A DNA stretch of 64,000 bases from an uncultured Muribaculaceae bacterium. Lineage in GTDB: Bacteria; Bacteroidota; Bacteroidia; Bacteroidales; Muribaculaceae. Below, one piece after another: positions 52,403-60,655 of this stretch. The stretch spans positions 54,258 to 118,257 of the forward strand of contig CAJTOZ010000006.1 of assembly GCA_910578095.1 (NCBI GenBank), given 5' to 3'. Position 1 is the first letter of the stretch. The number at the start of each line of letters is the position of its first letter. A model generated the notes under the pieces. That model had not been told where the DNA came from, searched no databases, and saw only the letters and a list, made by a program, of their open reading frames with translations. A program made the translations under genes and the position numbers.

Positions 52403-53333
52403 TTTCTGCTATGGTTGTTATTTCTTCATCGGAAAGGCACAGCTCGCCGAATATGCGGTCGAGCACGGCGGCATCCACGCGGTCGAAGTCCTCGCGGCGC
52501 GGCGTGATGAACGCACCGCCCATGTCGACACTGGCAGGGCTGATGAGCATGCAATCGTCGCCCTCGGTGCCGTAGAAGCTGGGGCGGTGGCGCTTACGGG
52601 GCACCACTACAAGGCGCGTGCCGCCGTCCGGCGTGGCATACGCCAGCAGATTGAGCATCGGCTCCTCCTCGCCCTCGGGCACAGGCATAGCCTCGTACAG
52701 ACGGCCGAAAAGGCGCGCGCCGGCCTCAGGAGTAGAGGCATTTATCACAAACACATTCAAGGCCAGATCGGTGCACACGGCGAGCACACCGCCTTCGGGA
52801 TCGACAGCCACCGGCTGCAACTCGGCGCCGTCGAGAGCGGGAGCAATGGTGAGGAAATCGCTATTGCCTGCCTGGAAGTGCATGTGGTCCGGAGCGGACG
52901 CCCCACAGCGCGGACCGTTGTAGAACACCGTGTAGCCCTCCAGCTCGGAAGCGAGCTGGAGCATGTCGGCCACACGGCCGAGGATGCGCTGCGGCGTATG
53001 GTCGGTGGCGGGGATGGTGAGATGGCGCGGAAATATGGGGAAGGGATTCACCAGAATGGTATACCGGCCATCGCCCCATTCAATGCCGCGCTGCTCGGCC
53101 GGACGGTTTTTGTCGCAGAGGAAGCACGGACGCTCGGCCAGGGAGCGCGCGTCGACCTTGGCCCCGCTCGACACTATGCGCGCAGGATTGAACTGCACCT
53201 TCAGCGTCCATCCGGGCAATTCCACGGTGCGCACTTCCACGCCGCCGAGTGCGTCGAAATTACGGCCTGCGAGAGGCCATTCGGCACACTGTGCGGCGAT
53301 AAAAGCGGCTATCTGTTCAGCATTTACTGCCAT
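52392..53333 (-). CDS. DUF4922 protein, HIT/GalT-like nucleotidyl transferase or phosphorylase
   Basis: 313 aa, cytoplasmic. Features: PCFLCDKNRP (Cys70, Cys73; possible Zn pair as in GalT), NPFPIFPRHLTIPA (His104) and DHMHFQAGN (His150-x-His152-x-Gln154, the HxHxQ nucleophile). The last is close to the motif of GDP-hexose phosphorylases (VTC2/GDPGP1) and of GalT. So a sugar-1-phosphate transfer to or from a nucleotide is likely. Its place between a GT2 and a SpoIID protein in a MurNAc operon is unexplained. Confidence 0.78.
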   Translation of the reverse strand: MAVNAEQIAAFIAAQCAEWPLAGRNFDALGGVEVRTVELPGWTLKVQFNPARIVSSGAKVDARSLAERPCFLCDKNRPAEQRGIEWGDGRYTILVNPFPIFPRHLTIPATDHTPQRILGRVADMLQLASELEGYTVFYNGPRCGASAPDHMHFQAGNSDFLTIAPALDGAELQPVAVDPEGGVLAVCTDLALNVFVINASTPEAGARLFGRLYEAMPVPEGEEEPMLNLLAYATPDGGTRLVVVPRKRHRPSFYGTEGDDCMLISPASVDMGGAFITPRREDFDRVDAAVLDRIFGELCLSDEEITTIAENVR

Positions 53334-53338
53334 CAGTA

Positions 53339-54814
53339 TCAGTTTTTTGAAGCGTTAAGGGCTTTGCGGGCCTGGAGTTCCCAGGTGCGTATGCGGTCCT
53401 TGTAGAGATTGTTGGCATTCATCTTGTTGATGTCGAGGGCGGCGTCGCTGTTGTCCTCCCAGCGGCGGCAGAAGTAGAGCACATCGTAGATGCGGCCTAT
53501 CTGGTTGTGGCGCGAGAACGCCAGACCGAGGGCATAGTCCTCGCCGTAGCTGGTGTTGGGCACCTTGATGGCACGCAGCATGGGAGTGTAGAATGCGCGG
53601 GGAGCACCGAGGCCGTTGATGCGCAGGGCATTGTTGCGGCCATTTTCGGGTGTCCATTCCTTGTGGTCGATCACACCCGGGGGGATGGTGTTCATGTCGA
53701 TGTCGGTGAGGCAGTATGTACCCACCACCATGCCACAGTTCTGCTCATAGAAAGCGCGCACTATCTTGGCGAGGGTGTCGGTGCCGCTGTACACATCGTC
53801 GCTGTCGAGCTGAACAGCGAATTTGCCGCAGCGGGCATCGTCGACAGCCATGTTCCAGCATCCGCCGATACCGAGATCTTCACGGCCGGGGATGATGTGG
53901 ATCACACGCTCATCGTCCTTGAACTCGTCGATGGCTTCGGTGGTGCCGTCGGTGCTGTGGTTGTCCACTATGATGAGGTTGAAGGGGAAATCCGTTTCCT
54001 GCGAGAGCACGCTGCGGATAGCATCGCGGATGGTGCGCACGCGGTTGCGCACGGGAATCACCACCGTGGCTTCCACGGGGAACTGCTGCGCGCCGAACTC
54101 GATTTTGTCGAATTCCGGCTCGAGATATCCGCCCACGGCCTTAAGGTGTTCCGTGCATGCTTCTTCCATCTCTATCTGCACGCCGCGGTTCTTGGGATCC
54201 ACATAGTCGAAGATCTTTTCGCCGCTGCGGCGGTTGTCGAGTTCCACATCGGTGTAGAGATATTCGTTGATGTGGACAATGGGGGCGATGCGGCTCAGAC
54301 GCAGGCGCAGGTCGTAGAGGCCGGCGGCCTTGTAGTCCTTGTCGATGCCTGCGGCGGCCAGTTTGAACACCGCCGTGGAGAAAAGCATGAGCGAGCCGAA
54401 GTTGAAGTCGTCGCGCAGCGAGCCCTCCTGATAGTCGATTACGGGAGCCGCCGTGCGCTTTCCGTCGGGAGCCACCGCATAGCTGTCGGCATAGAGCATG
54501 CCGGCGCCGCAGTCGGCGGCTATACGGAGCATGCGCTCCAGGGCGTGGTAGCCGGGCACGAGCTTATTGTGCTTGGTGTAGAGAAGTATGTAGTCTGTAT
54601 CGGCCGCGGCGGCTATGGCTCGCATGGTGGATGAGGCGTTGAGGCCGTCGGGGGCGGCCACCACGTCGCAGCCGGCGGGCACAGCTGAAGTGTCGGCATC
54701 GGCACCGGCCAGCAGGCAGATGCGTGCCACGGCGCCCTCGGCGCGGAGATTCTCTATTGTGGGGAGTGCCTGAGCGGCATCAATGTAGGGAAGGAAGCAG
54801 GTAATCGCTTTCAT
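53339..54814 (-). CDS. Tandem-domain GT2 glycosyltransferase
   Basis: 491 aa. The C-terminal half (about 250-470) is a full GT-A domain: VEATVVIPVRNRVRTI, LIIVDNHSTDGTTEA, and metal site QLDSDDVYSG. The N-terminal half looks like a second, degenerate GT-A domain: YILLYTKHNKLVPGYHALE sits where DxD would be but has no Asp pair, so it is probably inactive or structural. No signal peptide. It lies 2 nt after the amidase gene and 5 nt before DUF4922. Acceptor unknown; role in a recycling operon is unclear. Confidence 0.85.
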   Translation of the reverse strand: MKAITCFLPYIDAAQALPTIENLRAEGAVARICLLAGADADTSAVPAGCDVVAAPDGLNASSTMRAIAAAADTDYILLYTKHNKLVPGYHALERMLRIAADCGAGMLYADSYAVAPDGKRTAAPVIDYQEGSLRDDFNFGSLMLFSTAVFKLAAAGIDKDYKAAGLYDLRLRLSRIAPIVHINEYLYTDVELDNRRSGEKIFDYVDPKNRGVQIEMEEACTEHLKAVGGYLEPEFDKIEFGAQQFPVEATVVIPVRNRVRTIRDAIRSVLSQETDFPFNLIIVDNHSTDGTTEAIDEFKDDERVIHIIPGREDLGIGGCWNMAVDDARCGKFAVQLDSDDVYSGTDTLAKIVRAFYEQNCGMVVGTYCLTDIDMNTIPPGVIDHKEWTPENGRNNALRINGLGAPRAFYTPMLRAIKVPNTSYGEDYALGLAFSRHNQIGRIYDVLYFCRRWEDNSDAALDINKMNANNLYKDRIRTWELQARKALNASKN

Positions 54815-54816
54815 GG

Positions 54817-57765
54817 TTATTTTTTGAAGAAGTTTAGTATCTGTGTCATGAGTCCGTCGCGGCTGTCGGCCGATGTGATGGTCTCGAAAGGAAATCCGAG
54901 CACTACAGTACGGTAGCTGCCGGCATCGAAGGCGATGCCGCCCACGAGATTATTCTCGGTGTAGCGCATCAGAGTGCAGCCGCGCTTGGGATCGGCGGCA
55001 TAGAAGGAATCGGGAGATTCCACGGCATAGACGTCGGCGTTGAGTTCCTGACTGAAGCTGTAGTCGCCACCGGTGAAAGCGGGGAAACGGGTTGCCACCT
55101 CGTAGGCACCGCCCTCCACCGTGGCCTGTCCTACGCGCCAGTTGTAGCCGAGCACATCGCGTGCGAAGGCCTTGTCGGCCTCAGCCACCTCGGGGGCGCT
55201 GAACGGGTTGTCCCAGATGTCGGTGGCCACATAGGCTCCGCTCACAAACACATCGCCTCCGGCGGCCGTGTGGGCGCGCAGTTTTTCCTGAAGGGCGGCG
55301 GGGAATGCCTTGTAGCGGGTGCCGTACACGCCGCGGCCCTTGGCGCTTTCTTTCTGCTTGCCCAGGATGAGATCGACAATGGAACCCTTCTGCACGGGAG
55401 CCGAACAGAAGGCCTCGAGGCTCGTGCTGACAAAGCCGCGGCCGGCTGCCGCAATGGCGGCGCCATGAGTGGCTGCATAGTCAAAGGTATTGCCGGCCAC
55501 CACCTTATCCTCGTAGTTGGCACGCGATGCGCCGAATCCGGCCGCGTCATCGTCCATCCACGGGATATCGCGGCGATACTCAAACTGGCTGCCGATGAAA
55601 CTGATATCCTCGATGTAGGGCACTCCATGGTCGCGCACATCATAGAATCCGGCTATCTCGCCGCTGTCGAACCAGTCGGGAGCACCCAGACGCGTAAAGC
55701 CGTTGACCACGATCACGGGATTGCTGTCGCGGCTGTCGAAACGCAGGGCGAGCGTCTCGGAGGGGAAGCTCACGCCGCCATCGTTGCCGGCGATTATGCG
55801 GAAACTGTGGATGGCTTCGTCGGAAGCCGTATAGCTGTACTCGGGCTTATCCACGCGGGCTATGGTGCGGAAGGCGTTTCCGCTCGCGCCGGAGCGCTCC
55901 TGCACCAGATAATATGTGGGCATGGCCGTGGCCTCAAGGCTGTCGGGGGTGGGCTGCCATGTGAGGCGATACTCGTTGCCGCCGCTGCAGCTTATGGCGA
56001 AGGCACGTGGGGCGAGAGGCTGCACTATGTAGCCGCGGCCATCGCGGCGCGCCAGGAACTGGAGCATACCCTTATAGATGGCGCGCGACACGGTGAAGCG
56101 GAATTCGGGGTCAAGACCATACTTCATGTCGGCGAAGTTCTGATGCGACAGCAGTTCGAGCAGCATGGCCGGAACTTCGGGCACACGGGCCTCAAAATAG
56201 CTCTTGTCCCACATGCCGCGGCGCGTCCAACGGGGCTCGAACTGGGCGCGCACATCATCGGTGATATTGGTCATCACCAGATCGGTGAGGTCGCGCGATG
56301 CCATGCGGGAGGAGCCGTTGCCGAGCATATCGCCGGCGGTGGAATATATACCGAGCGTGCCTATGATGCTGTCGTTGAGCGTAGTGCCGGCATCGCTATG
56401 GAAGGCGAAGCTGAGATCCACCGGAATGCCGAGACCCTCGCGCCGTGGAAGCATGGACGAGCCGCCGGCCAGCCAGTTGACCCACAGACCGCGGCTGCGG
56501 TAGTCGTCGTTGTAGTCGTTGACGTTGCCGGTGGGGGTGTACACGCTGTCGGGAGCGCCGGCCCACTGAAGGAAGTAGCGGGCTCCCTCGGTGAAGCGCG
56601 GGTAGCCGGAGCGCACATACTTGTAGTCTATACTGTCGAGCGGCACCTTGACGATGCGCTCCACATTGCCCATTCCGCCGCCTATCTTCACAGCATCGGC
56701 GCTCACGGTGCGGCCTGCGCGGGAGCTGAGAGTGGAAAGCTCCACCACCGGGCGCTTGCCGGCCTCCAAGGGAAAATGGCCGAGGTATATCCATGTACCG
56801 GCGCCCATGGACTGGTTGACCGCAAACTGATGGTCGCCGTCGGCAGCGTGCACAGTATAGCGGGCATCGGTGGTGGCGTCGGGCAGAGCGGCATAGCTGA
56901 TATACACGGCATAGTCGTCGGCCGCGGGAATATCAGCGCTCCAAGAGGCGGAAGTGGCACGATCGGCGCGCTTCACGGTGCGGGCCACGCGGGCCGTACC
57001 GGCGCGGAAAGGATTGTCGCCGTTGCGCAGCGTGGGCGATGCATAGGCAAAACCCGGCACATCGGCCGCGCTCCATGCAGAGGCGTCATCGCTATAGCCG
57101 GCATAGGCCTGTCCGCCATCGGCGTCGACGATTATCTCGGTCAGATTGGTGTCGCGCTCGCGCGGGCTCATCACGTAGGCGCCGGCATTGCGCAACATTG
57201 GCATAAGGAACGGCATCACGAAGCTCTGCGTGTAGAGGTCCTCCACGGTCTGGAAAATGCGCGCGCGCTGCCATTCCCAACGGTTGAGTTTGGGCTCGAA
57301 GTACCAACCGTGGCTCTGCCAGAGGGCTATGTTTGCACCGTCGAGACCGGCGGGAGCGGCCGGAGCCTGCAGATCGGCCACAAAGCGCTGCTTCTCGCGT
57401 GGACCGCGGGGAGCCTTGGAAGCGAAAAGGGCGAGCTCGCCGAGGCTATGGCCGTCGGAACGCACATCCACACGATAGTTTGCGAAGTCATCGCCCATAG
57501 CGCGGGCCACATCGGCCATCAGAGCCTCCGCACGTTCCTGCGTAAGCGGCAGATATGAGGCCGCAGTATTGCAATACACCGTGGCCGTGCGGCGACGCGT
57601 GTTCACATCGATACTGTCCACCTTGACGGCTCCGAAACCGGTGACGCCGGGCTGATAGGCATTTATTGCCGCAAGCACGGCGGCCTTGTCGGGCTCGGCG
57701 GCTGCGGCCTCACACGCAGGCGCGATGGCTGCGGCGGCAAGCAGAGCAATGATCAGTTTTTTCAT
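54817..57765 (-). CDS. Secreted Amidase_3-like peptidoglycan amidase with golvesin-type and FnIII modules
   Basis: 982 aa with signal peptide (residues 1-22). An Amidase_3-like Zn domain is split: first part WQSHGWYFEP ... VEDLYTQSF and GAYVMSPRERD, later SFAFHSDAGTT and PAMLLELLSHQNFADM, matching the His/Glu ... His/Glu ligand pattern. Between them is a beta-rich golvesin/xanthan-lyase-CBD-like module (about 220-370). Then an FnIII-like segment (EYRLTWQPTPDSLEATA) and a C-terminal flavodoxin-like region of unknown role. Often annotated 'xanthan lyase' from the module. Likely N-acetylmuramoyl-L-alanine amidase. First gene of the operon. Confidence 0.78.
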   Translation of the reverse strand: MKKLIIALLAAAAIAPACEAAAAEPDKAAVLAAINAYQPGVTGFGAVKVDSIDVNTRRRTATVYCNTAASYLPLTQERAEALMADVARAMGDDFANYRVDVRSDGHSLGELALFASKAPRGPREKQRFVADLQAPAAPAGLDGANIALWQSHGWYFEPKLNRWEWQRARIFQTVEDLYTQSFVMPFLMPMLRNAGAYVMSPRERDTNLTEIIVDADGGQAYAGYSDDASAWSAADVPGFAYASPTLRNGDNPFRAGTARVARTVKRADRATSASWSADIPAADDYAVYISYAALPDATTDARYTVHAADGDHQFAVNQSMGAGTWIYLGHFPLEAGKRPVVELSTLSSRAGRTVSADAVKIGGGMGNVERIVKVPLDSIDYKYVRSGYPRFTEGARYFLQWAGAPDSVYTPTGNVNDYNDDYRSRGLWVNWLAGGSSMLPRREGLGIPVDLSFAFHSDAGTTLNDSIIGTLGIYSTAGDMLGNGSSRMASRDLTDLVMTNITDDVRAQFEPRWTRRGMWDKSYFEARVPEVPAMLLELLSHQNFADMKYGLDPEFRFTVSRAIYKGMLQFLARRDGRGYIVQPLAPRAFAISCSGGNEYRLTWQPTPDSLEATAMPTYYLVQERSGASGNAFRTIARVDKPEYSYTASDEAIHSFRIIAGNDGGVSFPSETLALRFDSRDSNPVIVVNGFTRLGAPDWFDSGEIAGFYDVRDHGVPYIEDISFIGSQFEYRRDIPWMDDDAAGFGASRANYEDKVVAGNTFDYAATHGAAIAAAGRGFVSTSLEAFCSAPVQKGSIVDLILGKQKESAKGRGVYGTRYKAFPAALQEKLRAHTAAGGDVFVSGAYVATDIWDNPFSAPEVAEADKAFARDVLGYNWRVGQATVEGGAYEVATRFPAFTGGDYSFSQELNADVYAVESPDSFYAADPKRGCTLMRYTENNLVGGIAFDAGSYRTVVLGFPFETITSADSRDGLMTQILNFFKK

Positions 57766-57790
57766 GCTTTGATAATGAGGTTATGCTGTA

Positions 57791-57807
57791 AGGGTACAAA
57801 ATACCCT
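57791..57807. promoter_or_regulatory. Operator-like palindrome at the start of the peptidoglycan-sugar operon
   Basis: AGGGTA, 5 nt, TACCCT. It overlaps the expected start site (about 57807) given the -7 box at 57814-57821. No regulator gene is found within the operon, so the partner would be encoded elsewhere. Confidence 0.4.
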
Positions 57808-57813
57808 ACCCTA

Positions 57814-57821
57814 CAAAGGTA
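57814..57821 (-). promoter_or_regulatory. -7 box of the 11-gene peptidoglycan-sugar operon
   Basis: TACCTTTG on the minus strand, exact match, 48 nt before the amidase ATG. No clear -33 TTTG. Confidence 0.6.
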
Positions 57822-57950
57822 CATCATCCCCGTCGAATTTCCGACAGTTGCAGAGCAAAAAATAGCCGCCAAACGCAATATTTAATATTCAGATACATAT
57901 TTTTAAATATTTTCACCATATTGAGCACAAAATCGATTCCTTTATATAAG

Positions 57951-57982
57951 TCGGGCGCGTCAGACATATCCGACGCGCCCGA
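57951..57982 (-). terminator. Hairpin after the 197-aa barrel gene
   Basis: Perfect 11-bp arms (TCGGGCGCGTC and GACGCGCCCGA) with a 10-nt loop, about 33 nt after the stop. The tail on the minus strand is CTTATATAAAG, only moderately T-rich. The remainder of 57822-57950 is AT-rich without a gene. Confidence 0.65.
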
Positions 57983-58014
57983 GCATTGCATGTATAATGG
58001 CACGTGCCAATCCT

Positions 58015-58608
58015 TCATCGGCCCAGGCAGTAGCCCACTGCAGCCTCGAGCGCGTAAGGCGAACGTCCCCCCTTCACATAATTCGTGATGGGAACGAAGC
58101 AGGAACAGCGTATCGTGAAACGGCGATCTATCACATATCCTATACCGAAATTCCACCCGAGCACCGCCACCTTTTTCGACTTAAGATAGCCGCTTCCTAT
58201 TATCTCGCCATCTTCAAGTACTGCTCCGATACGGCCGTCGTATGTCTTTCCTGCAAACCGCAAATCACACACGGGACCTGTGGAAAGTTCAAGCCTCTGA
58301 AAATTAAAGGCCAGGGCCGGACGTAGCGTGAGCCCCAGCGTCCATTGATCCAGCTCCTTAAAATCGCGGTAGAAAAGCCGCGCTTCCGGAGCAAAGTTGA
58401 AATACTTGTGGAAATAATGCTTGTACGACGCTCCGGCCGAATAGCCGGCGTACATGGCCTCCGAAGGTCGATATGCCGATGTCTTGAATGTGTGCTCGTA
58501 CGCTACAAGCACATTCCATCCCTCCGCGGGCTTCTGAGCAGATGATACGAGTGTACTTACGACAACTATCATAAGCACTACGAAGAATACACGTGATTTC
58601 ATAGTCAT
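58015..58608 (-). CDS. Predicted outer-membrane beta-barrel protein
   Basis: 197 aa (a start two codons on, at 58602, is equally possible). Signal peptide about residues 3-24 (VFFVVLMIVVVSTLVSSAQ). The rest has strand-turn-strand patterns of small barrels (WNVLVAYEHTFKTS, FNFAPEARLFYRDF, LGWNFGIGYVI, YALEAAVGYCLG), like the DUF3575/OmpW-type porin families. Function unknown. The upstream pseudogene's stop shares a base with this ATG, so the two were once a unit, and promoter use is uncertain. Confidence 0.7.
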   Translation of the reverse strand: MTMKSRVFFVVLMIVVVSTLVSSAQKPAEGWNVLVAYEHTFKTSAYRPSEAMYAGYSAGASYKHYFHKYFNFAPEARLFYRDFKELDQWTLGLTLRPALAFNFQRLELSTGPVCDLRFAGKTYDGRIGAVLEDGEIIGSGYLKSKKVAVLGWNFGIGYVIDRRFTIRCSCFVPITNYVKGGRSPYALEAAVGYCLGR

Positions 58609-58806
58609 TAATTTGGTGTTATTACTAATGTCTTCTTAATGGTAGATTTATCATACTGACTGTAGCCACTCGGCAGCATGTAATTCAGGTCATAACAACC
58701 ATCAGCAGAACCACCCCAGCCCCAGTTAACATAGTACAACGTCTGCTCCTCAAGAGCAAGCGACGCAAAGAATTGTAACGAACAAGATTTTAATAAGTGT
58801 TTTCAT
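58608..58806 (-). pseudogene. Remnant of a C10 (streptopain-like) peptidase
   Basis: From ATG 58806 the frame reads a signal-peptide-like start (MKTLIKILFVTILC) and stops after 18 codons. In the next frame, from about 58765 to the TAA at 58610-58608, it reads LEEQTLYYVNWGWGGSADGC and then a YDLNYMLPSGYS segment, which strongly resembles the C-terminal NWGWGG core of C10 cysteine peptidases. The central catalytic region is missing and a frameshift separates the two parts. So it is a broken, mostly deleted gene. Confidence 0.65.
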
Positions 58807-58827
58807 GGTCTACATAAATTTAGGAAC

Positions 58828-58854
58828 GTGTGTTTAAAAATGTGTGTTTAAAAA
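58828..58854. repeat. Tandem 14-nt direct repeat
   Basis: GTGTGTTTAAAAA occurs twice, 14 nt apart, between the susD terminator and the pseudogene. Simple slippage product; no function seen. Confidence 0.6.
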
Positions 58855-58886
58855 GGGCCGCAGCCTATACAAGAGCTGCGGCCCTT
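58849..58886 (-). terminator. Terminator of susCD
   Basis: AAGGGCCGCAGC pairs perfectly with GCTGCGGCCCTT across a 10-nt loop, followed on the minus strand by TTTAAACAC. It lies 28 nt after the susD stop. Confidence 0.85.
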
Positions 58887-58913
58887 CGGGTCTATATCAG
58901 ATGTTGAAATATC

Positions 58914-60635
58914 TTACTTCCAAAGAGGATTCTGCTCGAGCTTCGGAGCCAAGTTGAGCTGATTCTGAGGAATGGGATAGAGGTACTGACGGGGTTCGTA
59001 GGTGCGCACACCGCCGTAATAACCATTGATGTAGCCTGCGGCATCAGTAGCAACGCCGTTGGGGTTGGGACCACCGGCCATGTTGGCGCCGAGAGCGATG
59101 TTGGGATATACGCTGTTGTCAAGCTTATCGAGCTGGTGCCAGCGCACGAGGTCCCAATAGCGGTAGCCTTTGTCCATCACGAGCTCGCAGCGGCGGCAGC
59201 GACGGATCTCCCAGAGCAGGTTGCTCACACCCATATTGTTGGCAGGGTCGGCAATGGCGCTGAGTTCAGCCACGGTGCGGGTGGGAAGACCGCTGCGCTC
59301 GAAGATCTTGTTGATCGACTTGTTGAGGTCGGCATCGGTCAGAGTGCCCAGTTCGGCTTTTGCCTCGGCAAACTGGCAATAGATGTCGGAAAGCCACAGA
59401 AGGGGAGCGCAGATATAGTTCTTTGTGGTATTGGTACGGGCGCTGAGCGGGGTGATGGAGGTGTTGTCGAACTTGCTCACACCGTAGCCGGTGGAGGAGG
59501 TCAGACCGGATGCACCCACGCGGGTCCACTGGAAACCGGAATAGTAGACGCAGGGGTCGGTGGTTTCGGCAAGACGCTTGTCGCGCACGGCGAGCAGCTT
59601 GTCGATGTGGAGGAAGCCATCCTCACCCATCTCACCCTTGTCGTTGGTGTCGCAGGAAGTGAGGGCCTTGGGCAGACCATCGGAGAAGAGATAGGCATCG
59701 AAGAGGTCCTTGGTCAGACCGCTGATGATGGTCGAGGATGCGGTGTAGCTCTCGGTGGAGTGCATGAGCACGCCGTCCAGATAGTTGCGCATGAAAATTA
59801 CCTCGTTGTTTTTCTGCAGGTCGGCGCTCAGCGAGATGTACTTTGTGCGGTAGTCGTCGTTGAGGCTGTAGTTCTGCGACATCACAGCTTCGGCTGCCTT
59901 TACGCTTTCCTCAAGGAACTTCTTGGCACGTGCCTCATCGGGAGCATAGCCGTTCTCGGCCTGAGTGCGGTAGCGGCAGAATGTGCCTTCCCACAGACAG
60001 ATGTAGCTCTTGATGGCATTGGCCATGTCCTTGCTCCAGGAGAGCTTGCCGGACTGGGCGGAGATGTTCTCGCAAGCGTATGTGAGGTCGGCGAGCACCT
60101 TGTCCATCACCTCGTCGCGGTTGTCGCGCTCAGCATAGAGAATGCCATCGTCGGTGATGTCGACCACCTTGTCCACCCATTTCACATCGCCGTACATCTT
60201 CACGAGCGAGAAGTACTGCTGGGCACGGTTGAGGCGGGCGATGCCTTCGTAGTTGGCGCGCACGGCTGCATCCAGCGAGGAAACCTGCATGCCTGCGATG
60301 ATATATTCGCAGTGGCGAATCACCTGATAGGGAGTGGTATAGTTGGATGAGCTTGCAGGCACATTGGTATTGTTCCATTGCACGAATCCTCCACCACACT
60401 GGTCGTCGCTCAGTGTCTGGAAATAGAACTCACCGAGAGTATTACCGCGGCCGTAGCCGGAGTAGTAGCTGTAGAGCTGGTCGCACTGTTTGTCGCAGTT
60501 GGCCGTCTCGCTCCAGAAGAGGGGGTTGTCCACCTCTACCGATATGGGATAGCGGTTTTCATCGAGGAAGTCGTTGCAGGAGGCAAGACTTGCGCAAGCG
60601 ATGGCCGCGAGACTGAATATCTGATATTTTTTCAT
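58914..60635 (-). CDS. SusD/RagB-family nutrient-binding lipoprotein
   Basis: 573 aa. Lipoprotein signal ACASLASCNDFLDEN, then the SusD alpha-helical TPR-like scaffold, with EGIARLNRAQQYFSLVKMYGDVKWVDK, EIRRCRRCELVMDKGYRYWDLVRW and the C-terminal YLYPIPQNQLNLAPKLEQNP, all standard. It caps the outer-membrane SusC channel and grips the nutrient (glycan or peptide). 20 nt after susC. No glycosidase or regulator in view, so the substrate is unknown. Confidence 0.95.
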   Translation of the reverse strand: MKKYQIFSLAAIACASLASCNDFLDENRYPISVEVDNPLFWSETANCDKQCDQLYSYYSGYGRGNTLGEFYFQTLSDDQCGGGFVQWNNTNVPASSSNYTTPYQVIRHCEYIIAGMQVSSLDAAVRANYEGIARLNRAQQYFSLVKMYGDVKWVDKVVDITDDGILYAERDNRDEVMDKVLADLTYACENISAQSGKLSWSKDMANAIKSYICLWEGTFCRYRTQAENGYAPDEARAKKFLEESVKAAEAVMSQNYSLNDDYRTKYISLSADLQKNNEVIFMRNYLDGVLMHSTESYTASSTIISGLTKDLFDAYLFSDGLPKALTSCDTNDKGEMGEDGFLHIDKLLAVRDKRLAETTDPCVYYSGFQWTRVGASGLTSSTGYGVSKFDNTSITPLSARTNTTKNYICAPLLWLSDIYCQFAEAKAELGTLTDADLNKSINKIFERSGLPTRTVAELSAIADPANNMGVSNLLWEIRRCRRCELVMDKGYRYWDLVRWHQLDKLDNSVYPNIALGANMAGGPNPNGVATDAAGYINGYYGGVRTYEPRQYLYPIPQNQLNLAPKLEQNPLWK

Positions 60636-60655
60636 TGTGTCTGTTGATTGAAGGT

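Noticed and set aside
55270..57558. 762-codon plus-strand open frame opposite the amidase gene
   Set aside because: No domain; the minus-strand frame has signal peptide and Zn-ligand motifs.
54817..57765. Xanthan lyase
   Set aside because: The label would stem from the golvesin/CBD-like module; the catalytic pattern is Amidase_3-like and the operon concerns peptidoglycan.
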